Assembly (NCBI GenBank): GCA_034506255.1
Contig: JAPDPX010000002.1
Location: 444,971 to 508,970 of the forward strand
Origin: a candidate division KSB1 bacterium
GTDB taxonomy: Bacteria > Zhuqueibacterota > Zhuqueibacteria > Zhuqueibacterales > Zhuqueibacteraceae
Direction: 5' to 3'
Length of the DNA stretch: 64,000 nucleotides
Part shown: piece by piece, positions 1-6,918 of the stretch
How the letters are laid out: each line of letters starts with the position of its first letter
Numbering within the stretch: position 1 is the first letter of the stretch
Notes under the pieces: model-generated
What the model saw: the letters and a program-made list of their open reading frames with translations, nothing else
Told to the model about the DNA's origin: nothing
Database searches by the model: none
Program-made: the position numbers and the translations under genes

Positions 1-10
1 CACCGGCCAT

Positions 11-1378
11 TTGCGTGTGCGTGAGTTGGGGGAGGCCATACTGCGTAGCTTCTTCATCGCTGGTACCATCGCCCTGCTGCTGGCGGCGCCGGTCTGGCTG
101 GCCTGCCTCTGGCGTCTCAGCTATGTGCATGTCGAACAGAATTTGGTCTGGTTTCTCGGCGGACCGGCCGCCATGCTGGCCGTCGTCAGCAAAAATGTCA
201 CTGCCGCCGCCTATCATGCCGTGATCTTCTTCCTGTTTTGGCCGGCCTATTTGGAATCACGCCTGCGCAGGCATGGCCCGGTTCTGGCCTTGCTGGCCCT
301 GTCTTTTGCCCTCGCCGGTTTCTCCCTGAATTATCTGCGACCGCTGTATTTCAATCCCGTGCTCATGCTGCCCGCGGCGTTCTTGCTCGCCCGCTTCGCA
401 CTGCGCCATGACTTCTTCACATTGCTGCTCGCGTTGTTCCTCTTTGGCCTGGTGTTGGATTTGAGTTTCATCGGTATTCTGCCGCCGGCCCGAACGGGCA
501 CAGGGCCTGTGGTGTGGACCGTGCTGGCTGTGTTGTTGTTGACCACGGGTGCACTGCTGATTTATCAACCCAGGTCCGTGCAGGATTTCCGCGGCTACGT
601 CCCGGCCTATGTCAGCCGCATTGCCGAGCGCGCACGATTTTTGAAGGAACTGGAGATCGCACACAGCGTACAGTTGCGCTTCCTGCCACAGGTGGCGCCC
701 GATTTCCCCAACCTTGAAATTGCCAGCATCTGCCGCCCTGCGAAGGAGGTGGGTGGCGATTATTTCGATTTCATCCGCTCCGGCCCGGGCCGCCTGAGTG
801 TCGTGGTCGGCGATGTCTCCGGCAAAGGGGTATCCGCCGCGTTTTACATGACGCTCGCCAAGGGCATCATCCAGGCGCTCGCCCGCCAGTCCCATTCGCC
901 CAAATCGTTGCTCTGCGACATGAACACAGTTTTCTATGAGAATACCCCCAAAGAAATCTTCATCAGCTTGATCTATGGCTGTTTCGATCTTGCTGCCCGC
1001 ACGCTCACTTTTGCCCGTGCGGGTCATAATCCGCTGATTCTGCACAAGGGCTTGGGTGGCGAAGTGCAACTATTGCATCCGGGCGGCCTGGCCATTGGCT
1101 TGGAACGCGGCGAGGTCTTCGCCGCCACCATCGAAGAACAGCGCCTGTCGATTCAGCGCGGCGATGTTTTCGTCTTTTACACCGACGGGATCTCCGAGGC
1201 GATGAATGCAGAGGGGGAAGAATTCGGGGAAGAGCGTTTGCGCCAGGTCATCAGCCGCCTGGGCCAGACCTCGGCGCAACAAATGCTGGATGCCATCACC
1301 CGTGAGGTATTCGATTTTATCAGTGACGCACCCCCGCACGATGATTTCACCCTGGTGGTGGTCAAAGTGGTGGGATGA
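11..1378 (+). CDS. Membrane-anchored PP2C-type (SpoIIE/RsbU-like) serine phosphatase, 5' end possibly cut by the window
   Basis: The N-terminal half (about residues 10-185) holds several hydrophobic helices, followed by a short helical linker and a SpoIIE/PP2C phosphatase domain (about 215-455). Visible metal-binding motifs are GGDYFDF near 248, GDVSGKGVSAAF near 267, AGHNP near 341, YTDGISEA near 392 and DDFTLVVVK at the end. Proteins of this family dephosphorylate anti-anti-sigma-type regulators in partner-switching stress pathways; no such partner is next to it here. The frame is open to the left edge and begins at a TTG with no clear ribosome site, so the real start may lie outside the window. 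The family assignment is firm; the signal sensed by the membrane part is unknown. Confidence 0.88.
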   Translation: MRVRELGEAILRSFFIAGTIALLLAAPVWLACLWRLSYVHVEQNLVWFLGGPAAMLAVVSKNVTAAAYHAVIFFLFWPAYLESRLRRHGPVLALLALSFALAGFSLNYLRPLYFNPVLMLPAAFLLARFALRHDFFTLLLALFLFGLVLDLSFIGILPPARTGTGPVVWTVLAVLLLTTGALLIYQPRSVQDFRGYVPAYVSRIAERARFLKELEIAHSVQLRFLPQVAPDFPNLEIASICRPAKEVGGDYFDFIRSGPGRLSVVVGDVSGKGVSAAFYMTLAKGIIQALARQSHSPKSLLCDMNTVFYENTPKEIFISLIYGCFDLAARTLTFARAGHNPLILHKGLGGEVQLLHPGGLAIGLERGEVFAATIEEQRLSIQRGDVFVFYTDGISEAMNAEGEEFGEERLRQVISRLGQTSAQQMLDAITREVFDFISDAPPHDDFTLVVVKVVG

Positions 1379-1448
1379 GCTCGCTGCAGCGCCCGCCGAG
1401 TGTCTGACGCGGGAGGGGGTTGCGCAAGGTGCTGTCACTCCGGCGGCA

Positions 1449-1474
1449 GCCGGGGCACGCCCGCCCCGGCAGGT
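1449..1474. terminator. GC-rich hairpin between convergent genes
   Basis: Arms GCCGGGGC (1449-1456) and GCCCCGGC (1463-1470) with a 6-base loop are followed by a short T-run. It lies between the ends of the phosphatase gene and the minus-strand DUF3782 gene, a usual place for a terminator. Confidence 0.5.
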
Positions 1475-1476
1475 TT

Positions 1477-2277
1477 TCAAGACTCGTGGGGGTGCTTTCG
1501 GCTCTCCGCCAAATCCACCTCATCGGCAAAACTGTACACTTCCACCCCCAACTGTTGGGCCGCAACGTGGGCTTTGGGATCAACCATGGGCGAAATCACA
1601 ATATTGCGATCGGCCTTGCGGCCATGCCGGTGCTCGTAAAATTCCTTCTTGCGCCAAAACGCGTAGATGTCGGATTTGCTCATCGAGGATTTGATCTCAC
1701 ACAAGATGAGAAAACCATTGTATATGATGACATCCAGTTCCACCTGTTCGGGTCTGCCAAACACCAGCCCATGTTCGTCATAATCCTGGTAGTGTTCCAC
1801 CTTGATTTTGAAAGACTCTTCCAATATGGCCTTCAGGCCGTTGCGGAAGGAGGCTTCCGATTGCATCCCCCACCTGGCTCCCAATGCACCGATGCTGTGG
1901 TCGATTCTTCGCTCCAATGCCTTGATCGATGCCAGCATCTCCCGGATGACCTTTTGGTTCTCCTCCCATTTCTTCCGACTCTCCTCCTGATTCCGCTCCC
2001 ACCTCCTCTCGTTCTCTTCCCACTTCTTTCGATTTTCCTCCTGACTCTGCTCCCATCTCCTCTGATTCTCTTCCCACTTCTTGTCCTGCCGTTCGCGGTC
2101 GGCTTTGAGTTCGGCTAAAATGCGATCGATGCGATCTTCCGTCCTCTCTTTCTCAGCATACTGGTCAGCCGTTATTCCCGCAACAAGGCGACGACAAGTA
2201 TCATCCTCTTCGAGCAGGTGGGTCAGCTCGCTGCGGACGAGGGACTTGATTTGTTCGGTGTCATTTATTGCTGGCAT
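1477..2277 (-). CDS. DUF3782-like coiled-coil protein with PD-(D/E)XK nuclease-type core
   Basis: The 266-residue protein has a highly charged helical middle (about 55-125) built from an 18-residue repeat (KKWEENxRRWE type), then a globular C-terminus. The C-terminal segment ELDVIIYNGFLILCEIKSS (about 178-196) has the D...E-x-K spacing of PD-(D/E)XK nucleases. This layout, a heptad-like coil followed by a nuclease-like fold, matches proteins annotated DUF3782. Such proteins are typical of cyanobacteria, archaea and uncultivated phyla, and their substrate is unknown. The gene stands alone and is convergent with the phosphatase gene. A GAGG sequence precedes the ATG at suitable spacing. Nuclease activity is inferred from motif spacing only. 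Confidence 0.72.
   Translation of the reverse strand: MPAINDTEQIKSLVRSELTHLLEEDDTCRRLVAGITADQYAEKERTEDRIDRILAELKADRERQDKKWEENQRRWEQSQEENRKKWEENERRWERNQEESRKKWEENQKVIREMLASIKALERRIDHSIGALGARWGMQSEASFRNGLKAILEESFKIKVEHYQDYDEHGLVFGRPEQVELDVIIYNGFLILCEIKSSMSKSDIYAFWRKKEFYEHRHGRKADRNIVISPMVDPKAHVAAQQLGVEVYSFADEVDLAESRKHPHES
1958..2083. repeat. 54-bp tandem repeat inside the DUF3782 gene
   Basis: Units start at 1958, 2012 and 2066 (the third is partial), giving a period of 54 bases, or 18 codons. It encodes the repeated KKWEENxRRWE coil on the minus strand. Copy number could vary between strains. Confidence 0.8.
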
Positions 2278-2477
2278 GGCTGTTATCCTCGTATGGGATG
2301 CAATTTAAAAAAACGTTTTGATTCCCCCACTCAATCAGGAAAGAGGCAGGTTGCGCGTGCCGGCTATTGCATTTATTTGCCGGCAACTTAGGGGTTGTGT
2401 CGAAAAAAAGCAAGAGACGAGTTTGGCGGACCTCGAGCCGGCTGGCGGGCGGCGGCGAGAAGGCCGAAAGTCGGCGT

Positions 2478-3467
2478 TCAAAAAGACCACAGCCGCAGCA
2501 GCAGGAGGGCGTGGCCACACCATTGCGCCCGGCGGCTGCGCCACGACTGCGGCGCGGGCAGCAGGCGATCAAATGGCAGGGCGAGCGACAACAGCAACAG
2601 GGTGGCCAGCTCTGAGAACCCCACGATCAATTTTGCAATCAATACTTGTTTGGGGCCATGGTGCTTGCGAAAGTAGCGGCACAGGCTGCGATAGAACGCC
2701 AGGAAATTGTGTGCCACCGCCTGTTTGGCACTTTGACCGCCGACATGATAAACCCGCACTGCGGGCAGATAGTACAACTTTCCCCCGGCGGCCGCCACGT
2801 TGTGGCACAGCTCGACATCCTCGAAGTACATGAAGTAGCCTTCGTCAAAGCCCCCCGCTGCCTGGAATACTTCACGGCGCAGTGCCAGGCAGGCGCCGGC
2901 CTGCGGCACCGGCCGTTGCTCATTGTGATCCCACCAGGTCATCCGGTAGCGACCAAAACGTCTGCTTTTCGGAAACAAACGGGCCAGCCCGCTGCGCTCA
3001 TAAAAAAGGGTTGCCAGCGTGGGAAGCTCACGGACGGCACCGATTTGAATGCTGCCGTCGGGATTCAAGTGTTTGGGGACACAGCCGGCGGCTGCGGGAT
3101 TGGCATCCAAAAAGCCGGCCAGGGCGGCCGCCAAATCGTCATCCACCCAGGTGTCGGGATTGAGCAGCAGGAGATACCGACCCTGTGCCATTTGCACGGC
3201 GGCGTTATTGGCTGCGCCAAAGCCGCGATTTTCCGGCAGCCGCAACAGCTTGACGAAGGGGAATTCACGGGCGATCAGCTCGGCGCTGCCGTCCGCGGAG
3301 GCGTTGTCGCACACGATGATTTCATATGCCACGCCGCGGCAAAATTGCTGCAGCGAAGCCAGGCAACGCGCGATGTCGCCGCGCGAATTGTAAGTGATAA
3401 TGATAATGCTGAGTGCGGGTGGCATCACAGGCACAGTGGAAATGTCCGGCGGCGATTTGAGCGGCAA
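2478..3467 (-). CDS. Family 2 glycosyltransferase (rhamnosyltransferase-like)
   Basis: The GT-A fold shows ITYNS near residue 25, DNASADGS near 54, ENRGFGAANN near 79 and a DxD-type NPDTWVDDD near 103. A later region has GGFDEGYFMYFEDVELC, typical of the WbbL-like GT2 branch that transfers rhamnose or related sugars to lipid-linked glycans. The C-terminus (about 270-300) is hydrophobic and may touch the membrane. A likely role is envelope polysaccharide or O-antigen assembly; donor and acceptor cannot be told from sequence. A second ATG at codon 15 (3425) directly precedes the fold and is an alternative start. It is divergent from the PerM-like permease gene. Confidence 0.87.
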   Translation of the reverse strand: MPLKSPPDISTVPVMPPALSIIIITYNSRGDIARCLASLQQFCRGVAYEIIVCDNASADGSAELIAREFPFVKLLRLPENRGFGAANNAAVQMAQGRYLLLLNPDTWVDDDLAAALAGFLDANPAAAGCVPKHLNPDGSIQIGAVRELPTLATLFYERSGLARLFPKSRRFGRYRMTWWDHNEQRPVPQAGACLALRREVFQAAGGFDEGYFMYFEDVELCHNVAAAGGKLYYLPAVRVYHVGGQSAKQAVAHNFLAFYRSLCRYFRKHHGPKQVLIAKLIVGFSELATLLLLSLALPFDRLLPAPQSWRSRRAQWCGHALLLLRLWSF

Positions 3468-3517
3468 TTATACGCAAGCATGACGGCATTCTCAAGCACT
3501 TTTGTCGGACAAATATC

Positions 3518-3546
3518 TTGCTTCTCTGTGAGACTGCCGCTATATT
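3518..3546 (+). promoter_or_regulatory. Possible sigma70-type promoter for the permease gene
   Basis: TTGCTT (3518-3523) and TATATT (3541-3546) are separated by 17 bases in the divergent intergenic region, about 70 bases before the permease ATG. Only the pattern supports this. Confidence 0.35.
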
Positions 3547-3614
3547 GCCTCCCGTTTTGCGGATTCTCCCGGCCGCACTGCCAGCGGCTGGTCACCCGAA
3601 CCAGGCAAATCGCG

Positions 3615-4850
3615 ATGCAAACCCCGCCCCCGCATTATCATTTGCAGTTTTCCGACCGGCAATTTTACATCATCGGCCGCGTCCTGCTCGCGCTGTTGCT
3701 GTTCGCCGCCGCGCTGGTGGTGATGTTTTTCATGCGCAACCTGCTGGCGCCCCTGGTGATTTCGATCTTCCTCGCCTATTTGCTCGAGCCCGCAGTGGCC
3801 GCCTTGGAGAATCGCGGCCTCGACCGTGTGTGGGCGATTCTGCTGGTGTTTTTGGGTCTGGCAGCTCTCGCCGCCACGATTTTCCTTCTGCTGCGCGCCG
3901 AAATCTCCAGCGAGGTGCAAACCATTCTCGCCCATGTGCAACTCGAAGAGCCTGGGGTGCTCGTCGAGCAGATCAAGGACAAACTCCGGCAGTCGTTTCC
4001 CGGGGCCACGCAGGCGCGCATCATTGACATGATCGGCACGGTGATCCGGCACTTCTTCTTCTCCTTTTTCAAACCCGGCGTGGAAGGCGTGCTGGAACTG
4101 TTCTCCACCGTCGGCGGCCTGATTATCGTGCCGTTTCTCACCTTCTTCATTCTGAAGGACTCGCGCTCCCTGCAAAACGCCATCGTGCAGCGCATCCCCA
4201 ATCGCTATTTCGAAATGTCACTCAGCCTGTTTCACAAGGCCAGCCAGCAGCTCGGCCGTTACATTCGCGGCGTTTTGCTCGACGGCGCGATTGTCGGCCT
4301 GCTGGTGATGATCGCGCTCTCCCTGCTCGATTTGCGCTACGCCGTGTTTATCGGCATGCTGGCGGGCATGGCCAATCTCATTCCCTACCTCGGCCCGGTG
4401 CTGGGCGGCATTCCCGCCATTGCGGTTTCTGTGATCGACCGCGGCAATTTCTCCGGCGTGCCGGCGGTGCTGCTGGCCTTCGCGGTGGTGAAGATCATCG
4501 ATGACTTTTTGATTCAGCCCTATGTGGTTTCCAAAAGTGTGGCGTTGCATCCCGTGGTCGTGATCCTCGCCATCTACGTCGGTGGCAATCTCGCCGGCAT
4601 TTTGGGCATGATCGTCGCCGTGCCGGTGGTCGCCATCATCAAAGGCAGCATCGAGATTCTGCACTGGGGATTCAGCGAGTACTACATTTTTCGCCTGCCG
4701 GAGTTTGCCTTTGCCCACAGCGAGCAATTCAAGCAGGCCAACACGGTGTCCTCCGCGCCCGCGATTGTGGCTGCCCCACCCGGCAGTCACCCGCACGCGC
4801 GCGTGGAAGCGGCTGCCACGGCGGTCCCGGTTCAATCCTCCGCGTCCTGA
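3615..4850 (+). CDS. AI-2E family transporter (PerM-like permease)
   Basis: A 411-residue polytopic protein with about eight membrane helices and the family layout: two N-terminal helix pairs, a soluble stretch (about 90-150) and a conserved C-terminal bundle with LIPYLGPVLGGIPA and DDFLIQPYVVSKS. The family includes E. coli TqsA and PerM and Na+/H+ antiporter-like members, so the transported substrate is not predictable. The open frame continues far upstream without a stop, but that part overlaps the glycosyltransferase on the other strand. The ATG at 3615 is where family similarity begins. The last 50 residues are low-complexity and rich in Ala and Pro. Confidence 0.85.
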   Translation: MQTPPPHYHLQFSDRQFYIIGRVLLALLLFAAALVVMFFMRNLLAPLVISIFLAYLLEPAVAALENRGLDRVWAILLVFLGLAALAATIFLLLRAEISSEVQTILAHVQLEEPGVLVEQIKDKLRQSFPGATQARIIDMIGTVIRHFFFSFFKPGVEGVLELFSTVGGLIIVPFLTFFILKDSRSLQNAIVQRIPNRYFEMSLSLFHKASQQLGRYIRGVLLDGAIVGLLVMIALSLLDLRYAVFIGMLAGMANLIPYLGPVLGGIPAIAVSVIDRGNFSGVPAVLLAFAVVKIIDDFLIQPYVVSKSVALHPVVVILAIYVGGNLAGILGMIVAVPVVAIIKGSIEILHWGFSEYYIFRLPEFAFAHSEQFKQANTVSSAPAIVAAPPGSHPHARVEAAATAVPVQSSAS

Positions 4851-4874
4851 GCGATTTCCTGAAGCATTTTGTGC

Positions 4875-5633
4875 ATGCGCCGTCCGGTTTTGAGCATGGG
4901 TTTGTGCCTGCTGACCGCCTTGGTCAGCCAAGCCTGTTTGAAAGCGACATTGCAGCAGGGGCCGCGCGAGACTGACGCGCCCGCCCCCCGCGCCCGGGAA
5001 AATCCGCCGCCCGTGGTGAAGGATGCGATGGCGGCGGGAGCCGCGCGTGCCGCTCTGCCGGCTTACGTGGTGGATTGTGACCGCAACTTGATCGATCTCG
5101 CCACGCCGTTGCGGGCAATCGCCGATTCTCTCAGCGCGTTGCAGTTGCCGTACAACGCCGACAATCTGGCCGACTGCTCGGGCATTTATCATCGCACCGT
5201 GCAGGCGTTAAAAGCCCGCTGCCCGAACATTGCGACGCCGGAAGCCGGCCGTGCCCGCAGCGTCGAAGCCATTGCCCGCTGGTATGCCGAGCGCCGCGAG
5301 TTAATCGTGATTCACGATCCGCTGGCGCAGGCGGAATTGATCAAGCCGGGCGCGGTGATGTTTTATGGCCGTGAGCGGCGCGTGCACCGCAAACTCGAAC
5401 CAACGCACGCCCTCGCGGCGGTCGATCATCTCGGCATTGTGGTCTCGGTGGAACGCGATGCCGAAGGCAGGCTGCTTTCCTATCAGCTCTTTCATGGCCG
5501 TGTGCCGGGCAAGCCCGCTGCCATCACCAACTCCCACCGGCGCCGGCCCTCCCGGCCCACCTTCCCGCCGTTTGGCAACGGCGAACAGCACTGGATCGGC
5601 CTCGCGCGTCTGGTGAATGCCTCCTGGTATTGA
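4875..5633 (+). CDS. NlpC/P60-like (cysteine peptidase/amidase fold) exported protein
   Basis: A hydrophobic N-terminus (about 5-20) ends near Cys21, but SQAC is a poor lipobox, so it may be either a secreted protein or a lipoprotein. The core has ADCSGIYHRT (Cys101), followed by LIKPGAVMFYG and DHLGIVVSV (His185). This is the order and spacing of the NlpC/P60 catalytic Cys and His (DCSG ... PGD ... HVGI). Such enzymes cut peptidoglycan stem peptides or related amides. An odd feature is that the Asp of the usual PGD motif is Ala. The gene follows the permease by 24 bases, perhaps co-transcribed. The ATG at 4875 was preferred to an upstream TTG. Confidence 0.62.
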   Translation: MRRPVLSMGLCLLTALVSQACLKATLQQGPRETDAPAPRARENPPPVVKDAMAAGAARAALPAYVVDCDRNLIDLATPLRAIADSLSALQLPYNADNLADCSGIYHRTVQALKARCPNIATPEAGRARSVEAIARWYAERRELIVIHDPLAQAELIKPGAVMFYGRERRVHRKLEPTHALAAVDHLGIVVSVERDAEGRLLSYQLFHGRVPGKPAAITNSHRRRPSRPTFPPFGNGEQHWIGLARLVNASWY

Positions 5634-5966
5634 ACAACACTTTTTGGAAAAAAGTCATGCGGCAAGCAGCGCGCGTGTTCCCGGACGCCGTGCCTGATTG
5701 ACGATGGACTTTGCCGAAATGACATCGCGAGCGTGTGGCTACACTGTTTTTATGTAATGCACCCTGGCACGGGGCGATCATCAGCCCGTCGCCATGCACA
5801 GACGGATGTTCCCGTCTGCAGCGCGTCCCAAACGGCCGCCGGGCTCCCGGACAATTGCGCCGTGCCACAGGTGATTTTTGCTGCGCAGAGGACCGTTCGC
5901 CTGCAGCAGGATAAGTTTTGCACCTTGTGCAACCGGGAAACCAACCGCAAGCCGAAAATTTGAAGC
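5634..5966. other. Intergenic, no gene seen
   Basis: This stretch separates the NlpC/P60-like gene from the gamma-carbonic-anhydrase-like gene. I see no convincing coding frame, repeat or hairpin with a T-run in it. Confidence 0.5.
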
Positions 5967-6500
5967 ATGATTCTCCCTTATCAGCAAATTTTGCCGCGCC
6001 TGGGCCACAACATTTTTTTGGCGCCGAATGCCACGGTTATCGGCGACGTCGAGATCGGCGATGAGTGCGGTATTTGGTTTGGCACCGTGATCCGCGGCGA
6101 TGTCAATTACATTCGCATCGGGCCGCGCACCAACATTCAGGATTTGTGCATGTGCCACGTCACGCTCAACAAGTGGCCGCTGATCATCGGGGAGGGCGTG
6201 ACCGTTGGGCACAGTGCCATCCTGCATGGCTGTGTGATCGAGGATTATTGCCTGATCGGCATGGGTGCCAAAATTTTGGATGGCGCGCGCGTTGGGCCGC
6301 AAGCGCTGGTGGCCGCCGGCTCCCTGGTGCGGGAGGGTGTCGTTGTGCCCGCCCGCACGCTGGTGGCGGGCGTGCCGGCCGTGGTGAAACGGGCTCTCAC
6401 GCCGGTGGAGATCGAGAACTTGCAGGCCTCGGCGGCGCGCTACGTTCGCTACAAAAATGAATATCTCGCGGCGGGCATCGGCCGGGTGACTTCGCAGTGA
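5967..6500 (+). CDS. Gamma-carbonic-anhydrase-like left-handed beta-helix protein
   Basis: This 177-residue protein is built of hexapeptide repeats ([LIV]-G-x4), the signature of the trimeric left-handed beta-helix. Metal-ligand histidines sit at the family positions: His64 (after NIQDLCMC), His82 (GHS) and His87 (LHG). RGD lies at 43-45. Proteins of this YrdA/PaaY/CaiE group bind zinc or other metals, and some hydrate CO2. Activity cannot be assumed because the acidic loop residues of the Methanosarcina enzyme are not evident. It is a single gene followed by a terminator-like hairpin. Confidence 0.87.
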   Translation: MILPYQQILPRLGHNIFLAPNATVIGDVEIGDECGIWFGTVIRGDVNYIRIGPRTNIQDLCMCHVTLNKWPLIIGEGVTVGHSAILHGCVIEDYCLIGMGAKILDGARVGPQALVAAGSLVREGVVVPARTLVAGVPAVVKRALTPVEIENLQASAARYVRYKNEYLAAGIGRVTSQ

Positions 6501-6505
6501 GCGGC

Positions 6506-6545
6506 AGACGCGGCCACCTGAGCAGCGCCCCGCGTCTTATCATTT
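6506..6545 (+). terminator. Rho-independent-type terminator after the gamma-CA-like gene
   Basis: Arms AGACGCGG (6506-6513) and CCGCGTCT (6530-6537) are followed by a T/A-rich tail. It begins 6 bases after the stop codon. Confidence 0.6.
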
Positions 6546-6918
6546 ATTGCTCACCCTGATCAAAATATGTGCAACCGTCTTGCGGCTTTGGGAATCCCGC
6601 GGCACAACGTGCTGTGAATGACCCCGTTTCAGCCTCCCTGCCTGCCCGGCAAGACTCTGCTGTTGCTTTTCTTGCCTTCGCTGCTTATTTTGCCGCGTTT
6701 TTTTATCGCAGCGCCGGGGTTTGCCGCCTCTTTCCCAACGCCCAAGAGCCAGGCCAGACAGATGGAGGCCGTCGGGACAAATTCGTCGAATGGAGCGTGC
6801 TATATGTTCCTGCCGCACGGCGGTCGCGAGTCCCGGCTTGCTCCGCCTTCTTCCGGGAGAGCGTCTCCGTCATTTTCACGACTTTTGGAAAGCGAATCGT
6901 CTTTAATGTGGAGCAGTT
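6546..6918. other. Intergenic upstream of the GH2-like gene, no gene seen
   Basis: No supported coding frame, repeat or clear promoter was found. Short frames here have no ribosome site and no recognisable domain. Confidence 0.45.

Noticed and set aside
2646..3614. Upstream extension of the permease frame by 323 codons
   Set aside because: It overlaps the glycosyltransferase gene on the other strand and has no membrane helices or family similarity; the ATG at 3615 fits.
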